The position numbers were made by a program, and so were the translations under genes. Shown here piece by piece: positions 1 to 11,549 of a stretch of 33,879 nt of DNA; position 1 is the stretch's first letter, and each line of letters starts with the position of its first letter. Below the pieces are notes generated by a model that was not told where the DNA came from, ran no database searches, and saw only the letters and a list, made by a program, of their open reading frames with translations. The stretch comes from CAZGUH01 sp964529005. GTDB taxonomy: Bacteria > Actinomycetota > Acidimicrobiia > Acidimicrobiales > Ilumatobacteraceae. The stretch covers positions 1-33,879 of the forward strand of contig CAZGUH010000041.1 in the NCBI GenBank assembly GCA_964529005.1. The letters run 5' to 3'.

Positions 1-132
1 GATTTCGATACGGCCGGTCAACTAGCGGGGGCCCGCTATGCCCGCCACCGCAACCGCCCGGAGAGCGAGAGAACGCTGATTCTGGAGTCCCTGCGGGCGG
101 TGTTCTGGCTGAGGTTCGGCGCGGCGGCGTAG
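1..132 (+). CDS. C-terminal fragment of an unidentified protein
   Basis: The first 132 bases read open in frame 1 from the window edge to a TAG stop and give 43 residues ending LRAVFWLRFGAAA. The codons favour G/C in the third position, as in the real genes here, which is the only coding evidence. There is no start inside the window and no recognisable domain in this tail, which is rich in arginine and then hydrophobic. It could be the end of a plasmid gene lying to the left. It points the same way as the regulator at 418 but is separated from it by about 280 non-coding bases. Confidence 0.4.
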   Translation, partial: DFDTAGQLAGARYARHRNRPESERTLILESLRAVFWLRFGAAA

Positions 133-356
133 CGAGGGAGGGCGTGAAACGGTGAAACTGGCCTAGCCAGGGGCAAGGACCGACAGGTCACGGGCACTCA
201 GCCCGCGCCACGGCGGGGCCGTCTATCGACCTTGCCAGAGGTCCGGGAACCGTCTCGTGGGGGGGGGTAGAGGGTGAGGCTTGGAGCGGGGAGGGCCTCG
301 TCTCCTGGGGGAACGGGCCGACAGGCGGGGTCCGGCAGCCAACGAGAAACACCCGG
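133..356. other. Intergenic region, no gene seen
   Basis: No convincing gene lies here; the reverse-strand frame at 223-438 has low-complexity, proline/arginine-rich content and no ribosome-binding site. Visible landmarks are a small inverted repeat CTGGC-cta-GCCAG at 158-170, which could end transcription of the upstream fragment, and an uninterrupted run of nine G at about 259-267. Confidence 0.4.
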
Positions 357-385
357 TTGACGAGGCTATCATGATCTGATAGATA
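357..385 (+). promoter_or_regulatory. Sigma70-like promoter of the left defence operon
   Basis: TTGACG (357-362), a 17-base spacer and TAGATA (380-385) form a good -35/-10 pair 33 bases before the GTG at 418. The spacer holds a palindromic operator (366-382) that also covers the first three bases of the -10 box. The arrangement matches the promoter of the opposing operon at 21478-21506 base for base in spacing. Confidence 0.65.
366..382. promoter_or_regulatory. Operator palindrome, left copy
   Basis: CTATCATGATCTGATAG: 6-bp arms CTATCA/TGATAG around a 5-base centre. It differs at only two positions from the reverse-strand site at 21497-21481. It begins three bases after the -35 box and overlaps the -10 box, so a bound protein would block RNA polymerase. 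The likely ligand is the winged-helix protein encoded just downstream, its paralogue at 21181-21450, or both. Confidence 0.7.
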
Positions 386-417
386 GCGCTCATGAACGAG
401 CCCGCAGGAGCGTGAAC

Positions 418-666
418 GTGTACAAGCGGTCGGAGCAAATCGAGAACCGCTTGCAGACCCTCGTCCGGTTGATCCGCGAGGGCAAGTATTCCACCCCGAA
501 GCTGGCCACAGCTCTGAACGTGTCCGAGCCGACGATTTCGCGGTCGCTTACCGCGCTACGGGAACGCGGGTACTCGATCCGCGCCGTGAATGATGGCGGG
601 AAGTGGTCCTACGAGCTGGCCGGCGAGCCCAGCAAGCCGAACGGCAAAAAGGGCGGTGCAGCGTGA
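418..666 (+). CDS. Winged-helix transcriptional regulator (left operon)
   Basis: A small winged-helix DNA-binding protein of about 82 residues. The segment YSTPKLATALNVSEPTISRS is a helix-turn-helix of the HTH_11/DeoR N-terminal type; the following RERGYSIRAVNDGGKWSYEL would form the wing. There is no ligand-binding domain. I place the start at the GTG at 418 rather than 412, because GCAGGAG (404-410) is then seven bases upstream and the N-terminus aligns with that of its paralogue at 21181-21450. About 35 of 67 aligned residues are identical by hand count. Its stop overlaps the methyltransferase start (GTGA), so the two are translationally coupled. Likely role: autorepressor, analogous to the C proteins of restriction-modification systems. 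That role is inferred from the operator in its promoter. Confidence 0.85.
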   Translation: MYKRSEQIENRLQTLVRLIREGKYSTPKLATALNVSEPTISRSLTALRERGYSIRAVNDGGKWSYELAGEPSKPNGKKGGAA

Positions 667-3600
667 CCGCTCGGATCGATACGGCATGGCGAAGCGAGTT
701 CGGGATCACTGACGATCGGTCCGGCAGCTTCTTCGCGAGCGCGGATGATCTTCGGGAGCGGGCGATGGTCGCCCCTCATGCCCACGTCCTACGCCGCGCC
801 TTCGGCCTGCTCGAACTCGATGGTGTGCTATGCGATCAGGGCGCCCCCATCGCTTACTTCAAGCAGATGGCGAAGATCCAAGCGACCGATGTGCTGGACC
901 TGCATCGCCGATTCTGGAATCACGGCGGCGCGCCAATCCTGGTGCTCATCTCGCCGAGCGAAGTACAGGTCTATTCTGGCTTCTCCCGCCCGACACGGCA
1001 GGCCGATTTGACGGGCCTTCCAAGCCTCGTGGAGAGAATCCAGCGAGCGTCGTCAGCGCTTCGCGAGTTCCTGCCGTCAGTTAAATCAGGCGAGTTCTTT
1101 CGCCGGCACTCAAAGTCCTTCAATCCAGCAGAACGCGTAGATCGAGCGCTGCTCGACAATCTTCAAGCGACGCGGGACAAGCTCGCCGCGGTAGGGAGCC
1201 GCAGGGCCAGTTTGGACATCCTGGACGCGTTCCTGTGCCGGCTCGTGTTCACCTGCTATCTGTTCGACCGTGAGGTCATCGGAAGCGGGTACCTGAAAGG
1301 TGTGGGCCTTCCCGAACTCCCTCACTTGCGTGATATGCTGGGGATCAAACCACGTTCGGAAGCAAAGGCTGCGTTGTACAAGTTGTTTGCGCAGCTCGCG
1401 CGAGACTTCAACGGCGACCTGTTCAGCGACAACCTCGATAACGAAGCAGCCGTCGTGACGGTAGGACACTTTGATGTCGTCGAGGAGTTCTTCCGCGCTA
1501 CGGATGTGCGAAGTGGTCAGGAAGCCTTTTGGCCCTACGACTTCGGCGTCATTCCCATCGAGACAATCAGCGCCATCTATGAGCGGTTCTTGAAGGAGAC
1601 TGACAAGAAAGCCGGAGCGTTCTACACGCCGCGATTCCTGGCTGAACTTGTACTCGATGTCGCGCTGGCCGACCGTGCCTCGGTGCTCGGTCTACGCTGC
1701 CTTGACCCTGCGTGCGGATCGGGAATTTTCCTTGTCGGCTTGTTCAACCGAATGGCCGAGGAATGGAGGCGCGCGAATCCGTCAGCACGCAATGATCGCC
1801 GGGCACGCGAGTTGAAGGAACTGCTTCGATCGAGCATCTTCGGGGTCGATGTCAGTCGGACGGCGTGCCGTATCACGGCATTCAGCCTGTATCTGGCGTA
1901 CCTAGACCAGTTGGCACCACGAGACATTCAGGAGTTGCAAGCGAAGGAACCGGGCTTCCTGCCGCGACTTGTTGCCTATGCAGATCAGCCGAGTTCGGAT
2001 GCCAACACGGGTACGATTTGGTGCGGGGACTTTTTTCGGGAAGATGCGCCGTATCCAACCGATGTCGATCTCGCTATCGGCAATCCGCCCTGGGGAAGCA
2101 AGGCCGTCGAAGACTCACCCGCGAAGGAGTGGTGCGACCGACGTCAGTTGCTCGTCCCCGACAAGCAGATTGCGGCGGCCTTTGTGTGGAAGGCAGCGGT
2201 GCATGTGTCCGATGCCGGGCGAATCTGCTTGGTGCTTCCGCACGGGGTATTATTCAACCATAGCGGCCCTGCGATCACGTTTCAGAAGGCCCTCGTTCGG
2301 CAACACGCGCTCGATCGCGTGCTCAATCTGACGGACTATCAGTCGTTTCTATTCAGCGAAGCGCGTCATCCCGCGCTCATCCTGAGCTATCGGAGGCAGA
2401 AACCGGCTCGTGGCCACACGGCCGACTACTGGGTGCCGAAGACGGATTGGAAGGTCAAGAAGGCGGAGATCATCACGGTTGCAGAACAGGATCGAGTGTC
2501 GATCAGGCTTGAGGACATTCTCCGTGATCTTGAAGGCGAAGACGCGCCACAGATTTGGAAGCGGATGTCATGGGCGACTTCGCGCGACCGAAGGCTCCTT
2601 GATCGCTTGGTGGCACTACCGCGACTTCGGGATCGAGTGCGCCAACCTCGCGAAAAGGGAAGTCGCAAACCGTGGTTGATCGCCGAGGGGTTTCAACCAT
2701 TCGGTGAGAATGACGAGCCATCATCTAAGAAGCGGCTGCAACTGCCGACCCGGCTGTTTATTCCCGCCACCTCGAAGCACCTGAACCTGTTCCTGCTCGA
2801 GGACGACTGCAAGACGCTGCGATCGAAGTATGTGGAAACGCGACGAATGATCCGTGACACGCGGATTTTCAAGGCCCCGCACGTCTTGGTGGCCCAAGGC
2901 TTCGGCAGCATCGCCTTCGCAGACTTCGACGTGTCGTTTCGACATGCGTTGCGGGGCATCAGTGGCTCCAATGCAGACCGAAGGCTGCTCGTCTTCCTGG
3001 CCTCATACCTGCGGTCGTCTTTGGCGCAGTACTTCCTCTTCCACACCTCGTCGAACTGGGGCGTGAGCCGGCAGAAGGTTCATGTGGAGGAGCTTCTGCG
3101 GTTGCCGTTCGTCACGCCGGATGCGACGCGTGATCCCGGCCGCGCGAAGGAAGTCGTGGATGAAGTCGCTCGGCTCGTTCAGACCGCGATGCGTGACGCG
3201 CAGAAGCCCCTGTCGGATCGGGAATCAGTTGTTGAGGCGACGCAGGCAGCCATCGAACCGCTTGTGTACGAGTACTTCGATGTGCTCTCCGTAGAACGCG
3301 TGCTGGTCGAAGATACGGTGCGGCTGTCCATACCGAGTTTTCGACCGGGACCGAAACGGCGCTCGGTGCCTGCAATCGAGCCAAGCAAGCCAGATGAGCG
3401 GGTGCAGTACACCAAGCGGCTGTGCGGAACACTAAATGGCTGGGCACGAGGCAGCCAGTCGCGAGTCGTTGGCGCCCCAATCGTCTCTGAGGCAGTGGGC
3501 GTTGGCTTGGTGGTACTGGAGAAGGTTGATCGTGCACAGTCCGGAGCGCCTGTGAACGGGAATGGTGATTTGCTCGCGGCGTTGGATGGGTTGCGGGAGG

Positions 3601-3779
3601 CAGCCTCCTTGAAGCTCAACACATTCGAGTTGGCGCGAGGCGTCAAGGTATTCGACGGTAATCGACTCTTCGTAGTCAAGCCGTTGGAGCGGCGCTATTG
3701 GACGGAGACCGCCGCATTGAACGACGCTGACGAAATCGCCGGCTCGATTCTCACGCCGGCGCCGGGAGTGACTGCATGA
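663..3779 (+). CDS. Eco57I-like N6-adenine DNA methyltransferase, R-M type
   Basis: A class I N6-adenine methyltransferase of 1038 residues that should modify host DNA using S-adenosylmethionine. Motif I is LDPACGSGIFLVGLFNR (about residues 347-363), preceded by the typical GAFYTPRFLAELV segment (318-330). The catalytic motif IV is GNPPWG (473-478). The N-terminal 300 residues resemble those of Type IIG-like or Eco57I-family enzymes (hydrophobic strand ILVLISPSEVQVYSGF), but I see no clear D-ExK nuclease triad there. The C-terminal third probably recognises the target. The GTG start at 663 overlaps the regulator stop; an in-frame ATG further upstream would run through the regulator gene and is rejected. 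The stop overlaps the nuclease start (ATGA). Together with that nuclease it looks like a two-protein restriction-modification unit. BREX PglX is an alternative relative, but no other BREX gene is present. Confidence 0.85.
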   Translation: MTARIDTAWRSEFGITDDRSGSFFASADDLRERAMVAPHAHVLRRAFGLLELDGVLCDQGAPIAYFKQMAKIQATDVLDLHRRFWNHGGAPILVLISPSEVQVYSGFSRPTRQADLTGLPSLVERIQRASSALREFLPSVKSGEFFRRHSKSFNPAERVDRALLDNLQATRDKLAAVGSRRASLDILDAFLCRLVFTCYLFDREVIGSGYLKGVGLPELPHLRDMLGIKPRSEAKAALYKLFAQLARDFNGDLFSDNLDNEAAVVTVGHFDVVEEFFRATDVRSGQEAFWPYDFGVIPIETISAIYERFLKETDKKAGAFYTPRFLAELVLDVALADRASVLGLRCLDPACGSGIFLVGLFNRMAEEWRRANPSARNDRRARELKELLRSSIFGVDVSRTACRITAFSLYLAYLDQLAPRDIQELQAKEPGFLPRLVAYADQPSSDANTGTIWCGDFFREDAPYPTDVDLAIGNPPWGSKAVEDSPAKEWCDRRQLLVPDKQIAAAFVWKAAVHVSDAGRICLVLPHGVLFNHSGPAITFQKALVRQHALDRVLNLTDYQSFLFSEARHPALILSYRRQKPARGHTADYWVPKTDWKVKKAEIITVAEQDRVSIRLEDILRDLEGEDAPQIWKRMSWATSRDRRLLDRLVALPRLRDRVRQPREKGSRKPWLIAEGFQPFGENDEPSSKKRLQLPTRLFIPATSKHLNLFLLEDDCKTLRSKYVETRRMIRDTRIFKAPHVLVAQGFGSIAFADFDVSFRHALRGISGSNADRRLLVFLASYLRSSLAQYFLFHTSSNWGVSRQKVHVEELLRLPFVTPDATRDPGRAKEVVDEVARLVQTAMRDAQKPLSDRESVVEATQAAIEPLVYEYFDVLSVERVLVEDTVRLSIPSFRPGPKRRSVPAIEPSKPDERVQYTKRLCGTLNGWARGSQSRVVGAPIVSEAVGVGLVVLEKVDRAQSGAPVNGNGDLLAALDGLREAASLKLNTFELARGVKVFDGNRLFVVKPLERRYWTETAALNDADEIAGSILTPAPGVTA

Positions 3780-4474
3780 GTGTGACTGGCTCTCCGGCCG
3801 CATGGATTGAACTGCTTGAACGGATGCTCCCCGAGATACTCCGGCTCATCGTGGACACGTGGCAGGTGTTGCCGCGACCGTTCGCTGATGACCGGGAGGA
3901 CGCCATTACGGAGATACTGTGTCGCGCCTTGCGCGAGAATCGCGCGGTTCGTGAACTGCCGTTTTACGTTCAGATTCAAATGGTTGAGTTGGACCCGGCG
4001 CCAGGGCTCGAACTTGGTCGCCTGGATATCGCGTTTCTCCCGACCGGACTCCCCGGCGCTCCCAGCGAGGCGGTGTATCTCTGCCTTGAATGCAAGCGCT
4101 TGAACGTCGTACGGAATGGACAGCGCCGGCTGGGTGGATCGGAGTACGTGGTGCATGGGATGCTGCGATTCGTCAGCGGCCAATATGCACGGGCTGTTCG
4201 TCACGGCAGCATGCTCGGATACGTGCTTGACGGCGACGTTCCGGCGGCAATCGGGAATGTTGAGACCAACGTCCGAAGCCAGCACGTCGCTTTGTGCATG
4301 GATGCCCCTGGCACGCTCCATCCTTCATCGATCTTGACGGACTTGGCCGCTGCCCGCGAGTCACTTCACCGCAGAGTGCATGGACCGACACCGTTTCGGA
4401 TTCATCACCTGTTCATGGATGCCGGCGGGGTGCACGGCCAGACCGGGTCAGGACAACCGGTTGGTGCGGCTTGA
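3776..4474 (+). CDS. Putative PD-(D/E)XK restriction nuclease
   Basis: A 232-residue protein with no family I can name with confidence. It shows a PD-(D/E)XK-like signature: E46 in a helix (DAITEILCR), D84 in GRLDIAFL and E105-C-K107 in YLCLECKRL, in the order and strand context expected for a restriction-nuclease core. The rest is mixed alpha/beta without membrane segments. Its ATG overlaps the methyltransferase stop by four bases, so it is certainly co-translated with it. The context suggests the cleavage subunit of the restriction-modification unit, supplying the nuclease activity that the methyltransferase seems to lack. It could instead be a modification-dependent or accessory nuclease. 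The motif is seen; the restriction role is inferred. Confidence 0.7.
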   Translation: MSVTGSPAAWIELLERMLPEILRLIVDTWQVLPRPFADDREDAITEILCRALRENRAVRELPFYVQIQMVELDPAPGLELGRLDIAFLPTGLPGAPSEAVYLCLECKRLNVVRNGQRRLGGSEYVVHGMLRFVSGQYARAVRHGSMLGYVLDGDVPAAIGNVETNVRSQHVALCMDAPGTLHPSSILTDLAAARESLHRRVHGPTPFRIHHLFMDAGGVHGQTGSGQPVGAA

Positions 4475-4479
4475 TCGCC

Positions 4480-4538
4480 TGATGTCTGCTCGTGGGACGT
4501 TGGGGATGAGGGTTGGAACCGGGAAGCAAGAGACATCA
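4480..4538. terminator. Inverted repeat between convergent operons
   Basis: TGATGTCT (4480-4487) and AGACATCA (4531-4538) are perfect 8-bp arms 43 bases apart in the 65-base gap between the nuclease stop and the gajB stop. Its place between converging operons suggests a bidirectional terminator or transcript-end structure, but the loop is long and there is no T tract. Confidence 0.3.
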
Positions 4539-4539
4539 C

Positions 4540-6459
4540 TCACTGTTGGATGAGTTGCATCTCGCGAAGGAACCGAGACGGACATTTTGAATACCCATAG
4601 TAATGAGCGGCATACGTGAGCGTTAGGGTCTCCTCCGCTCGCGTGATCGCGACAAAACAGTTGCGGCGCTCCTCTCGCATGTCGTCACTCGTGTCGCCCT
4701 TCTTCCTGGCGTAGTAGCCAGGGAGTTCGTCTTCCACGAGCCCAATGAGGAAAACGTGCTTGAACTCCATCCCCTTGGATGCGGCGATGGTGAGGCATCG
4801 GATGGCGTCCTTTGGTGGTGGCTTCTCCTTGGCACGGAGGTCGAGCTCTTGGAGAAAGTTGTGCAGGCTTAAGTCCGTCAAGGTGTAGTGACTGGCGATC
4901 TCGGTAATCAGCGCGTCCCAGATTTCCCGTTCGTCGTCGAACTCGTCGAACGCGGATTCGGATGTGGGTTGGGAGCGTGACTTCACGGCGGCGAACCACT
5001 CGTGAGCCTGCTTCACGAATGTCCAATATTCGAGGCGATCAAGTAGGACGGATGTCGCGGCCGCGAGCATGTTCTTCGTACCAGGATCAGTGCCGCTGCG
5101 TGCAGCGGCGTGTTCAAGCCAGGCTCGCAGGTATCCGGCTTGGGCGACCGCCGCCCGCGCGACCACGTCTTCGACGTCGATGTTGATGCCCTCGAGTTGG
5201 AAGAAAGCCCTTGACATTCGGCGAAGCTGCTCACGGTCTTGAGGGGCGTTCGCGAGGCGAAGCGTCGCATGGAGCCAGCGGTAGGGCGCGGACTGAAACT
5301 CGTTCTTCCGAATCGCGATGTAGGCTGGAATCGATCTGGCGGTGAGGGTTTGGACCGTATCTTCGAGGAGCTTCTTACGGCGCGCGAGGATCGCCGATCG
5401 CGGGCGGTCAGCGCTAGGAAGCTCGGCCAGGCGCTTGGCGAGCCAAAGCCGTTCCGCGTCGAAGTCAGCGAAGCGCTTGACCGTGACTCGTGACGCCCCG
5501 CCGCCGGTCTTGTGGGCAGTGAGCGGCTTCTTGTCGGCGGCACGGTCTGAGTTGTGACTGATCAGGTTGTTGGCCAGAGCGATGACCTCGGGCGGGCAAC
5601 GGAAGTTCTCGGGAAGCTGAAGAACCTGCATGTTGAAGCGATCGCGGAGCTCCTGCAAGCGTGCAGGGCTAGCGCCATTCCACTGATAGATGACCTGGTC
5701 GTCATCCGCAACCACGAAGAGACTGGGGTTCTTCTCAGGAACGAGTTGCACGAGGAGCCGGAACTGGGCGAGGTTGGTGTCCTGGTACTCATCGACGCAA
5801 ACGTACGAGTAGACCCGGCGGATCTGCTTGACGATGCCGGGCTTCTTCTCCAAGAGGTCCACGGCAAGGGCAAGAAGTGAGCCGAAGTCCATCTGGTTTG
5901 CCTTGATCAGACGCGAGCGGTACTCCGCGTAGATCGCCGCGAGCTCATGCGCGTGGGGCTGGTTTCCGAGCCAGGCAGCGGCCTCTTCGGGAAGCACGCA
6001 CTCATCCTGCATCCGGGATATCGCGGGGAGCAGTTGCGCCGCTTTGGGCTCAAAGTCATCGTAGTCGCGTGGAACAGCCTTGATAGCATCGGCCAACACT
6101 GCCTCTCGGTCGGCTTGTTCCGACAGTATGCCGAAATCGGGTTTCAGACCGACGTGGCTCCCGTGCTGGCGGAGAATCTCCGCAGCAAACGAGTGGAAGG
6201 TCGTGACCGTTGCCCGTTCACGACCGTTAGAGACGAAGGCGTCGATTCGGTTTCGCATCTCTGATGCGGCCTTGTTTGTGAAGGTGACGGCAAGGACGCG
6301 GAAGCGAGAGTCCGGAGATTCGTCGATCAACCGCGCCACCCTGAAGGTGAGCACCCTAGTCTTGCCTGACCCGGGGCCGGCCAGCACCAGCAGTGGGCCG
6401 TCCTGCCAGAGCACGGCTTCGCGTTGGCTGTCGTTCAGAGTGGTCAAGTCGATCGTCAC
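4540..6459 (-). CDS. gajB: GajB, UvrD/Rep-like helicase of Gabija
   Basis: A superfamily 1A helicase of 639 residues. Visible motifs: Walker A AGPGSGKT (27-34), motif II VDEYQDTNLAQ (about residue 220), DDDQVIYQWNGA, and towards the C-terminus AASKGMEFKHVFLIG and RRNCFVAITRAEETL. In Gabija, GajB cooperates with GajA; it is thought to sense DNA ends or ssDNA and to promote GajA nuclease action and nucleotide depletion. The GTG start overlaps the gajA stop (GTGA), the usual GajA-GajB order. It is longer than the best-studied GajB (about 500 residues) but has the standard UvrD-like layout. It is the last gene of the long reverse-strand operon and converges on the nuclease gene. An unrelated UvrD repair helicase is unlikely because of the coupling to gajA. 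Confidence 0.88.
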   Translation of the reverse strand: MTIDLTTLNDSQREAVLWQDGPLLVLAGPGSGKTRVLTFRVARLIDESPDSRFRVLAVTFTNKAASEMRNRIDAFVSNGRERATVTTFHSFAAEILRQHGSHVGLKPDFGILSEQADREAVLADAIKAVPRDYDDFEPKAAQLLPAISRMQDECVLPEEAAAWLGNQPHAHELAAIYAEYRSRLIKANQMDFGSLLALAVDLLEKKPGIVKQIRRVYSYVCVDEYQDTNLAQFRLLVQLVPEKNPSLFVVADDDQVIYQWNGASPARLQELRDRFNMQVLQLPENFRCPPEVIALANNLISHNSDRAADKKPLTAHKTGGGASRVTVKRFADFDAERLWLAKRLAELPSADRPRSAILARRKKLLEDTVQTLTARSIPAYIAIRKNEFQSAPYRWLHATLRLANAPQDREQLRRMSRAFFQLEGINIDVEDVVARAAVAQAGYLRAWLEHAAARSGTDPGTKNMLAAATSVLLDRLEYWTFVKQAHEWFAAVKSRSQPTSESAFDEFDDEREIWDALITEIASHYTLTDLSLHNFLQELDLRAKEKPPPKDAIRCLTIAASKGMEFKHVFLIGLVEDELPGYYARKKGDTSDDMREERRNCFVAITRAEETLTLTYAAHYYGYSKCPSRFLREMQLIQQ

Positions 6460-8168
6460 ACTGACCTCCGTGCCAACTTGAGGGCGGTTTCTATGGCCAA
6501 CTGGAGTTTGGCTGGAATACCGGGCGATCCGGACTTGGCCGCCTCAGTGAGAACAGCGAACCCGAGATACGGCTTCGAGGTGGAGGCGATCGCTGCCTTG
6601 ATGGTCTCGGTCGGGTATTGAGGGTCACCTGGAGAGGACTTGACCATCGACTTGTGATTGGCGTCCACCGCGCTCTCGTAGACGGGGCTGTAGCCGCCGT
6701 GCCATAGGCAATGTTCGAGGTCCGGCTCCGGAAGGGCGGAAACCCGCTCCGCGGACGCATCACTGCCGCGCAAACTGTCGGCGGTCTTGGCGTAGGCCTT
6801 TCCCGACTGGTCACCGTCCGCCAGTAGGTGCCACTCGATCCCTAGGTCCTTCGCGGTCTTGATGAGTGGCTTGAGGCCGCATTGGGCGAACTCGACGCAA
6901 GAGACGCCGTCAAGATCAAAATCGTAGCCGAGAAGGCGGGCGAACTCCGGTAGTATGGAGAACTCGGTCTCGCCTTCGACAAGCAACCAGCATCGGGCAA
7001 AAAGGAGCGCGCCGCGCTTCGCTCGAACGTGATACGCGACCTTGAGCTTCTCTTTGTGGTCAAGTGTGGTGTCCGCTAGCCGGAAGACTTCGACTTGGCC
7101 GTTTCTGCGAGCGAGCCGTCGCACTGACGGTAGCGGAACCGCCCCGAGGAGATCGCCAGAATGGGTTGTAATCACCTTCTGGCCTGCGAGCCGGTCCAAG
7201 GTAGACCACAGCGCCCGTATGGCAGACGGGTGGAGATGGGATTCGGGTTCCTCAAGCGCCAAAATCGGCTCGGAGTGCTTGTCGTGGGTGTTTGCGAGGC
7301 GGGACTGGAGGAATGCCTCAAAAAGAAACAGTACAGAAAGGCTCTGCGTGCCGGCCCCATGCTGACTGATCGGAAGGCGGGCGCCAGTGCGGCAGCCAAG
7401 CTTCACTTGAGTCCGGCTGAGCATGTCGAAGATCCGGGTAGGCACGGCCTCGACACTAACCAAGTCCTTCTCCGCGAGGGGCATGAGCTTCCCGGTCTGA
7501 GCCATTCGATCTTTTACAGCCTCGAAAGGCTTGTGACTGTCGAGAACAGCTTGATTGACTTGTTCGATCTGCTCCTCGATTTCTGCCTGCATTTCCTCGC
7601 TGATCTCCGGGTTTCGGGTGAACGGGCTCCACAGCGAAGACTTGGCATGGAAGTGCTGTGACGCCGTGCGGTCCGAAGGCAGGAGGAAGACGGGCGCGAG
7701 CTGTTGCAGGTCGGTTACGAGCTTGGGCTGCTTGGCGGTCGGGAGGACGTTGCCATCCTTGTCGAGGAAACACCAGTCCACTGCGAAGTCCCTCGTGGCC
7801 TTGTCGTACTTTGAGGTCACTCGAAAGGTGAGACGCTGCCGGTCATCGTCCAAGGTCTGGACGGCCTTGTCGAACGCCTGGACAATTTCATCAGGCCACT
7901 CATCCTTCTTGGACTCCTCGAACGTGAGGGTGAGTACGAGCGGGTTTGCATCGGTGGGCTCCGCCTCTGCGGATGGGAGGTGGAAGTCGTACTCAGAAAA
8001 CGGTGTAGCCCGGCGGCTGAGGCCCCGGTTCATGCATGTGTGGAGCGCCTCCAGAATGCTGGACTTGCCGGTGTTGTTCTCGCCGATCAAGACGGTAGTG
8101 CGATCAAGTTCAAGTGCGAGCTTCGCGATGCCGCGGTAGTTCTCGATGGTCAGCGTCTTCAGGAGCAC
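6456..8168 (-). CDS. gajA: GajA, OLD-family ATPase-TOPRIM nuclease of Gabija
   Basis: A 570-residue OLD-family protein, close to the usual GajA length. An ABC-type ATPase comes first: Walker A GENNTGKS (29-36), signature region SQHGAGTQSLSVL, Walker B ILALEEPESHLHPS (about 305) and the switch histidine in ITTHSGD. A TOPRIM nuclease follows: the catalytic glutamate is in LLVEGETEFSILPEF (about 400) and the DxD motif in LLADGDQSGKAYA (about 447). Known GajA proteins form tetramers that nick phage DNA and are inhibited by normal nucleotide levels. The start is the GTG at 8168; the tail of the DUF499 gene supplies GAGGAGGAG as ribosome-binding site eight bases upstream, so Gabija is translated as part of the operon above it. 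Third-position GC looks lower by eye than in the DUF499 gene, suggesting separate acquisition. Confidence 0.9.
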   Translation of the reverse strand: MLLKTLTIENYRGIAKLALELDRTTVLIGENNTGKSSILEALHTCMNRGLSRRATPFSEYDFHLPSAEAEPTDANPLVLTLTFEESKKDEWPDEIVQAFDKAVQTLDDDRQRLTFRVTSKYDKATRDFAVDWCFLDKDGNVLPTAKQPKLVTDLQQLAPVFLLPSDRTASQHFHAKSSLWSPFTRNPEISEEMQAEIEEQIEQVNQAVLDSHKPFEAVKDRMAQTGKLMPLAEKDLVSVEAVPTRIFDMLSRTQVKLGCRTGARLPISQHGAGTQSLSVLFLFEAFLQSRLANTHDKHSEPILALEEPESHLHPSAIRALWSTLDRLAGQKVITTHSGDLLGAVPLPSVRRLARRNGQVEVFRLADTTLDHKEKLKVAYHVRAKRGALLFARCWLLVEGETEFSILPEFARLLGYDFDLDGVSCVEFAQCGLKPLIKTAKDLGIEWHLLADGDQSGKAYAKTADSLRGSDASAERVSALPEPDLEHCLWHGGYSPVYESAVDANHKSMVKSSPGDPQYPTETIKAAIASTSKPYLGFAVLTEAAKSGSPGIPAKLQLAIETALKLARRSV

Positions 8169-8173
8169 AGGTA

Positions 8174-11536
<3,363 letters not shown>

Positions 11537-11549
11537 AGGTCAGCGTCCA

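Noticed and set aside
223..438. 71-codon reverse-strand frame near the left edge
   Set aside because: It is arginine/proline-rich with the G run inside, overlaps the promoter and operator at 357-385, and has no ribosome-binding site.
663..3779. Methyltransferase as PglX of a BREX system
   Set aside because: No PglZ, BrxC/PglY or Lon-like gene lies nearby; the neighbours are a regulator and a small nuclease.
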